Assembly (NCBI GenBank): GCA_030601545.1 | Contig: JAUVTM010000145.1 | Location: 1 to 5,768 of the forward strand | Source of the DNA: Syntrophobacterales bacterium | GTDB lineage: Bacteria > Desulfobacterota > Syntrophobacteria > BM002 | Direction of reading: 5' to 3' | DNA length: 5,768 bases | Shown here: one piece after another, positions 1 through 5,040 of the stretch | Numbering within the stretch: position 1 is the first letter of the stretch | How the letters are laid out: each line of letters opens with the position of its first letter | Notes under the pieces: model-generated | What the model saw: only the letters and a program-made list of their open reading frames with translations | Told to the model about the DNA's origin: nothing | The model's database searches: none | Position numbers and translations under genes: made by a program

Positions 1-1
1 T

Positions 2-145
2 GAAGAGTTCTTTGAAGAACTGAAAGAGTTCTTGAAGGAGCACATTGCCATCTACAAGCTGCCCAGGGCCATTGAGTTTATGGAATCACTGCCACGCACC
101 CCCACAGGCAAACTATTGCGCCGTCACCTGCGCCCACCCAAATAG
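2..145 (+). CDS. Acyl-CoA synthetase (AMP-forming), C-terminal end only
   Basis: The 5' part lies outside the window; 47 codons remain, ending at TAG 143-145. The product would activate a carboxylic acid to its acyl-CoA through an acyl-adenylate in the cytoplasm. The visible part is the end of the small C-terminal domain of the class I adenylate-forming (ANL) family: an acidic helix (EEFFEELKEFLKEHIAIYKLP), then EFMESLPRTPTGKLLRR. In this family the lysine of the P-x-T-x-x-G-K motif (here codon 110-112) is the residue that catalyses adenylation. The wording around it resembles fatty-acid or medium-chain acyl-CoA ligases more than phenylacetate-CoA ligases, but substrate cannot be fixed from the tail. 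A terminator follows 27 nt after the stop, so it is probably transcribed separately from the transporter operon downstream. Confidence 0.9.
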   Translation, partial: EEFFEELKEFLKEHIAIYKLPRAIEFMESLPRTPTGKLLRRHLRPPK

Positions 146-171
146 GGACTGGGAGCGCGACAAAGATCACC

Positions 172-210
172 AATCCCCCCATCCCCCTTAGGGGTTGGGG
201 GGATTTTTAT
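172..210 (+). terminator. Rho-independent terminator of the acyl-CoA synthetase gene
   Basis: A 9-bp perfect stem (AATCCCCCC 172-180 with GGGGGGATT 197-205) continues, across an A-T pair and a T-T mismatch, into CCCC 183-186 with GGGG 191-194, closed by the 4-nt loop CTTA. The 3' arm runs directly into TTTTTATT. Placed 27 nt after a stop codon, it is a textbook intrinsic terminator. C-run/G-run palindromes of this sort can also be dispersed repeats, so it may have a mobile origin. Confidence 0.85.
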
Positions 211-312
211 TACTAGATGATTTAGGAGTAAAGAATCCGGGCTCAAAGGACCCGACTTTGGCCTGCCCTCTGAGGGGGCTTCAATGGTCTTATCCCTCTT
301 GCGGCAGTCTGC
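211..312. other. Intergenic stretch, nothing recognised
   Basis: About 100 bp between the terminator and the AT-rich palindrome. Open frames crossing it on the minus strand run through the terminator and the repeat and have no family resemblance. There is only a short 4-bp hairpin (CGGG/CCCG around 239-258). No promoter or gene is supportable. Confidence 0.5.
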
Positions 313-483
313 TGGAGTGGTGGAGTCTATGAAATCCCAAGCTCCAAGCACCAAATAACAAATAAATCTCAAATTCCAATATCAAATGACCAAAACAAGT
401 TTGGAATTTGGAATTTTGGTCATTGTTATTTGTTTGATATTTGAGATTTGTTATTTGGAATTTTTGGTCACTCCAGCACTCCA
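313..483. repeat. AT-rich 171-bp imperfect palindrome (MITE-like)
   Basis: The ends are 14-nt inverted repeats with one mismatch: TGGAGTGGTGGAGT at 313-326 and ACTCCAGCACTCCA at 470-483. Inside are two 45-nt arms (351-395 and 414-458) that are inverted copies of each other apart from small shifts. Both begin, read inward on their own strand, with CCAAATAACAAAT and end with TGACCAAAA. The 18-nt centre (396-413) is rich in TTGGAATTTGGAA. The low-complexity, A/T-biased composition differs sharply from the flanking genes. No transposase is present, so it looks like a non-autonomous or passively spread intergenic repeat. The frames it opens on the minus strand are artefacts of its composition. Confidence 0.75.
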
Positions 484-542
484 TTTCAAAATCCCTATAC
501 GTTTGTGCCTCTTTTCTCTTTTATCCCCTGGCAAAGTTAGGT
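484..542. other. Short spacer with pyrimidine tract
   Basis: Between the two palindromic elements lies a T/C-rich run (about 507-530). I looked for sigma-70 promoter boxes here and found no convincing pair, although by position this is one of the few non-repeat places where a promoter for the liv operon could sit. Confidence 0.4.
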
Positions 543-563
543 AAGATGGCCACTGAGCATCTT
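543..563. repeat. Small hairpin flanking the 195-bp element
   Basis: AAGATG (543-548) and CATCTT (558-563) form a perfect 6-bp stem with a 9-nt loop. It touches the left end of the larger palindromic element, whose 21-bp arm starts at 563, so it may be part of that element's left boundary. Confidence 0.45.
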
Positions 564-757
564 AGCCCGGATATTTCATGAATTGCTGTCGCGAGACCAC
601 GAAGATGGTTGGGCCACCTGGCAACCGTCCCGCGGCACCGCGGGATTGGTTCCGAGGCGTACCTGAACGGTACGTCGCAGGGGCCTACACCCGAGGACGC
701 CAGGAAGGACGGCCATATCCGTGGTCGCAGCAAGTGATTCATGAAATATCCGGGCTA
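563..757. repeat. 195-bp structured palindromic element upstream of livK
   Basis: The outermost 21 nt are perfect inverted copies (563-583 and 737-757; the left copy begins TAGCCCGGATATTTCATG). Pairing continues with small gaps to 600 and 721 (GACCAC 595-600 with GTGGTC 721-726), then ATGG 605-608 with CCAT 713-716, and CCTGG 617-621 with CCAGG 700-704. The interior holds two strong hairpins: TCCCGCG 628-634 / CGCGGGA 639-645 with loop GCAC, extended by AACC 623-626 / GGTT 648-651, and CGTACC 658-663 / GGTACG 669-674 with loop TGAAC. It is GC-rich, has no transposase and no convincing gene. It could be a non-autonomous mobile element, a REP/MITE-like repeat or a structured RNA in the livK leader; sequence alone does not decide. 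Confidence 0.7.
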
Positions 758-764
758 TACAACT

Positions 765-771
765 GAGGAGG
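765..771 (+). promoter_or_regulatory. Shine-Dalgarno site of livK
   Basis: GAGGAGG lies 7 nt before the GTG at 779, close to ideal strength and spacing. This fixes the unusual GTG start. The site is only 7 nt past the right arm of the 195-bp element, so folding of that element in the mRNA ends just short of the ribosome landing site. Confidence 0.85.
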
Positions 772-778
772 TAGCACG

Positions 779-1987
779 GTGCTTTGTTGCAAACGCTCCC
801 CGATCATTGCCTGCCTGCTCCTGCTTGCCTTCTGGTGTTATTCTACTTTTGCGGTGGCCGCCACCATCAAGATCGGCGAGATCAATCCCCTCTCCGGCAG
901 GCTCGCCAAGCAGGGCTTGGAGATCCATCAAGGGGTGGAGGTGGCGGTGGCTGAAGTGAACGAGACTGGCGGCCTCGAAGGGAGGCGGGTGGAACTCATC
1001 TCCCGTGATGATCAGAGCCAGCCGGATGTTGCCATCTCACGGGCCGAAGAACTGTGTGGTTGGAAAAAGGTACTGGCCCTCACTGGCGGCTATGTCGATT
1101 CCCTGGTGGGGCCTATCAGCGAAGTTGCTAAGAAATATCAGGTACCTTATGTCGCCAGTGCAAGTCTGCAAAAAGAGCTCACACAACGTGACAACCCTTA
1201 TTTTTTCAGGGTTTCCACGCTTCAGGGTTTCGTGGCACCTATTTGCTCCATCTTATCTGACCATGTGCACCCTCAGCGCTTGGCCATTCTCCATGCGGCC
1301 ACACCAGGTTCCACCGAGTTCGCCCGTGATCTGAGGAGTTGCCTGCAGTCTCGCGGTATTGCTGTTATGCTGATGGAAAAGTTCCGACCTGGCACCCACG
1401 ATTTCACCCCGCTCATTGCCAAGCTGGCCAGCATGAACGTTGATGTCATCGTCTCCGGCGGCTTCTTCGCGGATCACCTTCTCCTGCTACGCCAACTCAA
1501 AGAGAATAGGGTAAATCCCAAAGCCTATATCGGCCCCTTTGGCATTGCCTACGAGAGCTTTATTGGCGAGATGGGCGATGATGCCGAGTATCTCTACAGC
1601 ACCTGCGCCTGGAATCCTGGCATCACCCAGCCAGGTACTGAGGCAGCCTCAAAGGACTTTGTCAAGAGGTTCCGAAGCATGTTTCACCGGGAACCCAATA
1701 CCACCAACATGCACGGGTACACCTCCACCCGGGCCGTGCTTACAGCTATGCAGAATGTCTTGCACCAGAAAAAACCACTTACCGGGCCAAATATCAGCCA
1801 GTCCCTGGCAGAGCTCGATCTTGTTTTGCCCATGGAGCGGGTTGCCTTCGATAAACACGGGGATCCACGCCACTACCAGCACCTGGTTGTTCAAATCCAG
1901 AAGGGAAAATTTGAAGTTGTTTATCCCCCAGAACGCACCACTGCTTCTGCCATCTATCCCATGCCTACATGGAGTCAACGAAAGTAG
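779..1987 (+). CDS. livK: Branched-chain amino acid-type ABC transporter, periplasmic substrate-binding protein (LivK family)
   Basis: 402-residue secreted binding protein that captures the ligand in the periplasm and delivers it to LivHM. The GTG start is set by GAGGAGG at 765-771. Residues 1-28 form a Sec signal peptide: CCKR, a hydrophobic core (about 9-24) and an AVAA cleavage region. The mature protein opens with the family's first strand, IKIGEINPLSG (30-40), followed by GVEVAVAEVNETGGLEGRRVEL and the RDDQS loop (to about 80), the ligand-side segment GYVDSLVGPISEVAKKYQVP (104-123) with VASAS, then the FFRVS strand (142-146). The second lobe has LAILHA and VDVIVSGGFFAD. The tail VAFDKHGDPR...VYPPE...YPMPTW is typical of the Peripla_BP_6/type I periplasmic fold. 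Its stop lies inside livH (19-nt overlap). The ligand is unproven; family members bind Leu/Ile/Val, amides, aromatic acids or other small carboxylates. Confidence 0.93.
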   Translation: MLCCKRSPIIACLLLLAFWCYSTFAVAATIKIGEINPLSGRLAKQGLEIHQGVEVAVAEVNETGGLEGRRVELISRDDQSQPDVAISRAEELCGWKKVLALTGGYVDSLVGPISEVAKKYQVPYVASASLQKELTQRDNPYFFRVSTLQGFVAPICSILSDHVHPQRLAILHAATPGSTEFARDLRSCLQSRGIAVMLMEKFRPGTHDFTPLIAKLASMNVDVIVSGGFFADHLLLLRQLKENRVNPKAYIGPFGIAYESFIGEMGDDAEYLYSTCAWNPGITQPGTEAASKDFVKRFRSMFHREPNTTNMHGYTSTRAVLTAMQNVLHQKKPLTGPNISQSLAELDLVLPMERVAFDKHGDPRHYQHLVVQIQKGKFEVVYPPERTTASAIYPMPTWSQRK

Positions 1988-2847
1988 CGCTCATGTGGAC
2001 CACTGTTGTTGTATCCGGGATCACCTTGGGCTCTTTCTACACCCTTATCGCAATGGGATTTGCCTTAATTTTCGGGGTAACCCGCACCTTTAATTTGGCC
2101 CACGGTGAAGTGCTCGTTCTTGCTGGCTATGCAGCCTACTGGCTCTGGAAGACTTCCGGAGTCTCCCTTCTTTTTACTTTTCCCGCCGCAGTCCTCGTAG
2201 CGCTGGTGGTTTGTTTAATTCTCCAGCGGTTATTTTCCAGGCTCAGAGAACCGCTGGAGTTGAACTCCATCGTGATGAGCTTCGGAGTGGCCATTTTACT
2301 TCAGAATGGAATGCTCTTTTTCTTCTCCGGCGACTATCGCCTCATTCGAGTCCCCACTTTTAACCAAGGACTCCACTTCAATACACTCTACCTGAGCTAC
2401 GGCCAGCTCACCCTCCTTGCTCTCTCACTGCTGGTGATTGGCCTCCTCTACTTGCTCATGCGTCACACCTACCTGGGCAAAGCCCTGCGAGCCACTATCC
2501 AGGACAGAGAAGCAGCCGCCCTGGCCGGCATCAATGTTGGCGCCATGGGCATTCTAGCTTTTGCTATCGGCGCCATACTAATAGGCTTGGCAGGCCCCCT
2601 CTACGGCTGCGTCCACTATCTCTACCCCACTGCGGGGTTACAGGCCACGCTGCTGGCCATCACCATTACCATTTTCGCCGGTGTCGGCCGAATTCGTGGT
2701 TTGATACTGGGCGGCTGGATCTTGGCTCTGGCAGAATCATGCGCAGTGGTTCTTTTTGGCGCCAGTTGGAGGGAACTGGTAGGCGCAGTAATGCTCATCA
2801 CTTTACTGGCGCTTAGACCCCAAGGCATTCTCGGAAGAGAGCAGTAA
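1969..2847 (+). CDS. livH: Branched-chain amino acid-type ABC transporter permease (LivH family)
   Basis: 292-residue integral inner-membrane permease that forms half of the translocation channel with LivM. The N-terminal half has SGITLGSFYTLIAMGFALIFGV and the family signature FNLAHGE (41-47). The cytoplasmic coupling loop, which contacts an ATPase subunit, reads LRATIQDREAAALAGIN with EAA at 181-183. The glycine-rich segment FAGVGRIRGLILGGW and the ending LRPQGILG (282-289) are also standard. About eight hydrophobic segments are visible, and the length is normal for the family. The ATG at 1969 overlaps livK by 19 nt and has no clear ribosome site, which suggests translational coupling. The ATG at 1993 is an alternative, but it leaves only 8 residues before the conserved GITLGS, fewer than I recall in E. 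coli LivH, so 1969 is preferred. Confidence 0.93.
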   Translation: MESTKVALMWTTVVVSGITLGSFYTLIAMGFALIFGVTRTFNLAHGEVLVLAGYAAYWLWKTSGVSLLFTFPAAVLVALVVCLILQRLFSRLREPLELNSIVMSFGVAILLQNGMLFFFSGDYRLIRVPTFNQGLHFNTLYLSYGQLTLLALSLLVIGLLYLLMRHTYLGKALRATIQDREAAALAGINVGAMGILAFAIGAILIGLAGPLYGCVHYLYPTAGLQATLLAITITIFAGVGRIRGLILGGWILALAESCAVVLFGASWRELVGAVMLITLLALRPQGILGREQ

Positions 2848-3863
2848 TGAGGAAAAAAGAGACTACAAGCCAGAAGGCAATACAGATGCAGGTCGCCCGG
2901 GCTGCTCCGGTTCTGGGGTTGGTCTTTCTGCTCTTGCTTCCTGTGTTTGCCCGATATAACGATTATGTCTTGCAAGTGTTCACCCATGCCTTGCTCCTGG
3001 CAACGTTGGCCTTGGCCTGGAATATCCTTGGTGTGAGCGGTTCTATTTCTCTGGGTCATGCCGCCTTCTTCGGAGCAGGCGCCTACACCTCGGCCCTTTT
3101 GAGTCTCGACCTAGGTGTTTCCCCCTGGGCCACTATTCCCCTAGGGGGTGTCTTGGCCGCAGGAATTGCTGCAATCATGGGGTTGTTTTGCCTGCGACTC
3201 AGGGGAGCTTACTTCGCCTTGGCGACCCTCGCCTTTGTGGAAATCCCCAAAGTAATCACTGACAATTGGGACGGACTAACTCGGGGCTCATTGGGACTGG
3301 TGGGGCTGCCCGGACTCCCTTCTCTGCGCTTGGGCTCGTACCATTTTGATATTAGTGGCAGTCTCGCGGGTTCGTACTATTTTGTACTCGGCTATGGCCT
3401 TGTATTGCTGTTGCTGGTAACCCTAATGTTTCGCTCCAATCTGGGGCTGGCTCTCCAGGCAATCCGGGAGGAGGAGATTGCCGCGGAGGCTGTAGGAATA
3501 CAGGTGCAGAGGTACAGGTTACTGTCGCTTCTGCTCAGTGCTTTTTTCACCGGAATCACAGGTGCTTGTTACGGCCACCTTATACGCTACATTGAACCCG
3601 GATTGGTCTACGGGCTCCATTTCTCAGCCATGCCCATGATTTTCGCCATCTGTGGAGGCCGATTCACCATTCTTGGTCCGGCCCTGGCAGCCTTAGTTCT
3701 CTATCCCGTGGATCAGTTCATCTTTCACCCCTTGCTTCCGGCAGGTCATGAATTTCTCTACGGTGCAGTTATCATTCTAGCAATCCTCTTCATGCCTTCC
3801 GGAGTCTGGGGGCAGTTGCGAAAGGGACATTTTGTCTCTATTAAAACTGGAAGCATTGAGTAA
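2847..3863 (+). CDS. livM: Branched-chain amino acid-type ABC transporter permease (LivM family)
   Basis: 338-residue second permease of the channel. The ATG shares its A with the livH TAA stop (TAATG, 1-nt overlap), and GGAAGAG at 2833-2839 inside livH supplies a ribosome site. After a charged 20-residue N-terminus come the first membrane segments (about 21-63), the LivM signature SISLGHAAFFGAGAY (66-80), the LRLRGAYFALATLAFVEI segment (116-133) and the loop TRGSLGLVGLPGLP (145-158). The coupling loop LQAIREEEIAAEAVGI spans 203-218, and the C-terminal core GGRFTILGPALAAL...ILFMPSGVWG is standard. Length is typical of the shorter LivM proteins; as I recall, E. coli LivM is longer at its N-terminus. 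The gene's last 32 nt are shared with livG, completing a tightly coupled livKHMG block. Confidence 0.94.
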   Translation: MRKKETTSQKAIQMQVARAAPVLGLVFLLLLPVFARYNDYVLQVFTHALLLATLALAWNILGVSGSISLGHAAFFGAGAYTSALLSLDLGVSPWATIPLGGVLAAGIAAIMGLFCLRLRGAYFALATLAFVEIPKVITDNWDGLTRGSLGLVGLPGLPSLRLGSYHFDISGSLAGSYYFVLGYGLVLLLLVTLMFRSNLGLALQAIREEEIAAEAVGIQVQRYRLLSLLLSAFFTGITGACYGHLIRYIEPGLVYGLHFSAMPMIFAICGGRFTILGPALAALVLYPVDQFIFHPLLPAGHEFLYGAVIILAILFMPSGVWGQLRKGHFVSIKTGSIE

Positions 3864-4569
3864 AAAATTCGGCGATCATTGGGCCCTGAAGGAGATCGAC
3901 TTCAGCATCGACGAAGGTGAAATCGTCGGTCTCGTTGGACCCAACGGGGCTGGGAAAACGACCCTGTTCAATCTGATCGCCTGCCGCCACAGACCAACGA
4001 GCGGCAGAGTTTTGTTTGCCAATGAAGAAACGACTCTGTGCAAACCTCACAAGATCCAGAAACTCGGTATCAGTAGGACCTTTCAGTCCTCCAGGCCATT
4101 CGCAAAGATGAGCACTTTGGATAATGTGGTGGTGGGCCGTGTCTTTGGTGGCGAATTTCATCTTTTTGCTCAATCCACGGATATTGACTCAGCCAGGCAA
4201 CTCCTTGAGTTGGTAGGCCTCGCTCACAAAGAACAGACACCAGCCGGAGATCTCACTCTTAGCGAGCAACGAAGGCTGGACCTGGCCCGGGCTCTAGCCA
4301 CCCAGCCCCGCCTCTTGCTCCTCGACGAAGTGGTGGCTGGTTTCAGTCCTGTAGCAGTGAAACAGGCGGTGGATTTGGTTCGTCGGGTGCGGCAGCGTGG
4401 GGTGACTCTCTTTATCGTCGATCATTTCCTCAGCCTGAGTCTCAGGGTATCCGACAGATTATTGGCCCTCGACCATGGAGAAAAGGTTGCAGAGGGTAGG
4501 CCCCAGGAGGTCATGAGAAACCGCGAGGTAATCCGCGCCTATCTGGGTACGCGGTATGAGGATGAGTAA
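3832..4569 (+). CDS. livG: Branched-chain amino acid-type ABC transporter ATPase (LivG family), degenerate signature motif
   Basis: 245-residue cytoplasmic ATPase that drives the LivHM channel as a heterodimer with LivF. The start is TTG at 3832, inside livM, with AAGGGA at 3822-3827 ahead of it; later starts would remove the first strand LLKLEALSKKFG. Motifs in order: A-loop aromatic F13, Walker A GPNGAGKT (36-43, K42), Q-loop Q85 in SRTFQ, signature region LTLSEQRRLDLARAL (141-155), Walker B LLLLDE (161-166, catalytic E166), D-loop region VVAGFSP, and H-loop histidine H198 in VDHF. The ending REVIRAYLG (231-239) is the usual LivG tail. The oddity is the signature: LTLSE replaces LSGGQ/LSYGQ, with Ser144 at the normally conserved glycine and Glu145 at Gln. 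Instead of running directly into livF, the gene is followed by a 471-bp repeat block. Confidence 0.93.
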   Translation: MSLLKLEALSKKFGDHWALKEIDFSIDEGEIVGLVGPNGAGKTTLFNLIACRHRPTSGRVLFANEETTLCKPHKIQKLGISRTFQSSRPFAKMSTLDNVVVGRVFGGEFHLFAQSTDIDSARQLLELVGLAHKEQTPAGDLTLSEQRRLDLARALATQPRLLLLDEVVAGFSPVAVKQAVDLVRRVRQRGVTLFIVDHFLSLSLRVSDRLLALDHGEKVAEGRPQEVMRNREVIRAYLGTRYEDE

Positions 4570-4571
4570 AG

Positions 4572-4628
4572 GTCAGTTGCCGGTTGTCCGTAGTCAGTTG
4601 CGAAAAGGGCATAGAGCATAGGGCATGG
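4572..4628. repeat. Short direct repeats at left end of the gap
   Basis: GTCAGTTGC occurs at 4572-4580 and again at 4593-4601, separated by CGGTTGTCCGTA. A second degenerate tandem follows: GGGCATAGAGCATAGGGCAT (4607-4626), with units of about 6-8 nt. The first block is also an inverted partner of sequence at 4966-4981. These short, slippery repeats begin only 2 nt after the livG stop. Confidence 0.6.
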
Positions 4629-4691
4629 AGGTAGAGGCACAAGGCGCAGGACGCAAGGCACAGGGGAAGTGCGAGACTGGGGAGACGGGAG

Positions 4692-4713
4692 GTCGGGCGA
4701 GACGGGCGAGACG
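4692..4713. repeat. 9-bp tandem repeat GGGCGAGAC
   Basis: Near-tandem units GGGCGAGAC/GGGCGAGAC are preceded by diverged copies (GGGGAGACGGGAGGTC), giving a G/A-rich low-complexity tract. It is a likely site of slippage and copy-number change. Confidence 0.5.
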
Positions 4714-4743
4714 CGAAAAGAAAGCGTTGACAAGAAAGAATCG

Positions 4744-4907
4744 TAGGGGCGGGGTTCACCTGCCCGCCATCGCTCTCGCTCAGGCGAGGCGGGCGGGTCC
4801 CCGCCCGATGAGGCGAATCATAAAATAGTAGGGCCGGTCACTGCACCGGCCGGAGATGGGAATTCATCAACGAAAGACTTTATGGCGGGTACGGGGACCC
4901 CCCCTAC
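4744..4907. repeat. Nested GC-rich inverted repeat bounded by GTAGGGG/CCCCTAC
   Basis: The outer bounds are GTAGGGG (4744-4750) and its inverse CCCCTAC (4901-4907); the similarity continues inward for about 25 nt on each side (GGGGTTCACCTGCCCGCC against the reverse complement of GGCGGGTACGGGGACC). Inside, GGGCGGGG 4747-4754 pairs CCCCGCCC 4799-4806, GCCCGCC 4762-4768 pairs GGCGGGC 4788-4794, and CTCGC 4775-4779 pairs GCGAG 4784-4788 around the loop TCAG. A separate perfect hairpin, GGCCGGT 4832-4838 / ACCGGCC 4845-4851, has loop CACTGC. No U-tract follows any stem. Confidence 0.65.
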
Positions 4908-4920
4908 GGGTTGGGCGAAT

Positions 4921-4933
4921 CCGGCGGAGCCGG
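4921..4933. repeat. Small CCGGC/GCCGG hairpin
   Basis: CCGGC (4921-4925) and GCCGG (4929-4933) pair around GGA. It lies just right of the nested inverted repeat and may be part of the same inserted material. Confidence 0.4.
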
Positions 4934-4951
4934 TTGCTAGAACGATTTGAA

Positions 4952-4984
4952 CAACGGACAACGGACTACTGACGACGGACACTG
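4952..4984. repeat. CAACGGA tandem tract, inverted partner of 4585-4600
   Basis: CAACGGA is repeated back to back (4952-4965), with a related CGACGGA at 4973-4979. The reverse complement of 4966-4981 matches 4585-4600 at 14 of 16 positions (TGTCCGT-x-GTCAGT core). The two ends of the intergenic block are therefore inverted copies of one another, as expected of a mobile or fold-back unit. Confidence 0.6.
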
Positions 4985-5008
4985 CGCTTTAAGAACACCG
5001 GCTGTATC

Positions 5009-5028
5009 TTTTAGCGTAGCGGCTAAAA
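5009..5028 (+). promoter_or_regulatory. Hairpin directly upstream of the livF ribosome site
   Basis: TTTTAGC (5009-5015) and GCTAAAA (5022-5028) form a perfect 7-bp stem with loop GTAGCG. The stem ends one nucleotide before the AGGA of livF. No T-run follows on the + strand, so it is not a terminator for livG. Its position fits an mRNA-stability or translation-tuning role, but that is inference. Confidence 0.5.
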
Positions 5029-5029
5029 C

Positions 5030-5033
5030 AGGA
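5030..5033 (+). promoter_or_regulatory. Shine-Dalgarno site of livF
   Basis: AGGA with a 7-nt spacer to the ATG at 5041. It supports this start and shows that livF has its own ribosome site rather than relying on coupling to livG. Confidence 0.7.
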
Positions 5034-5040
5034 TATTGCT

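Larger units (their letters stand above)
4570..5040. other. Repeat-packed gap splitting livG from livF
   Basis: 471 bp without a credible gene, where livG and livF would usually be adjacent. It is built of short tandem repeats, nested inverted repeats and strong GC hairpins, listed separately. The one open + frame inside (4625-4828) is rich in Arg/Gly/Ala because it reads through the repeats; it has no ribosome site or family resemblance. None of the hairpins is followed by a T-run, so I see no intrinsic terminator and read-through into livF is possible. A TTGACA at 4727-4732 has no matching -10 box. Confidence 0.75.

Noticed and set aside
124..484. Minus-strand open frames of 64-82 codons over the terminator and AT-rich palindrome
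   Set aside because: They run through a terminator and a palindromic repeat, have no ribosome site or family resemblance, and their composition follows the repeat.
756..761. TATACA as a -10 box for livK
   Set aside because: Transcription would begin within the Shine-Dalgarno, and there is no good -35 at the right distance.
521..766. Open frames of 62-73 codons on both strands in the 195-bp element
   Set aside because: They share an ending only because the element is palindromic; there is no coding signal beyond that.
809..817. Possible lipobox IIAC near the LivK N-terminus (Cys12)
   Set aside because: It sits at the start of the hydrophobic core, too early for signal peptidase II; the AVAA site at 25-28 fits a normal secreted protein better.
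741..959. ATG at 741 as an earlier start near livK
   Set aside because: That frame differs from livK and gives an Arg/Ser/Pro-rich shadow; the GTG at 779 has the ribosome site and signal peptide.
4727..4732. TTGACA as a -35 box for a livF promoter
   Set aside because: The expected -10 region 17 bp downstream is GC-rich with no TATAAT-like hexamer.
4625..4828. 67-codon + strand frame between livG and livF
   Set aside because: It reads through tandem and inverted repeats, has low-complexity Arg/Gly/Ala composition and no ribosome site.
4570..5040. CRISPR array in the livG-livF gap
   Set aside because: The repeats are short and irregular, many inverted, with no regular spacers and no cas genes.
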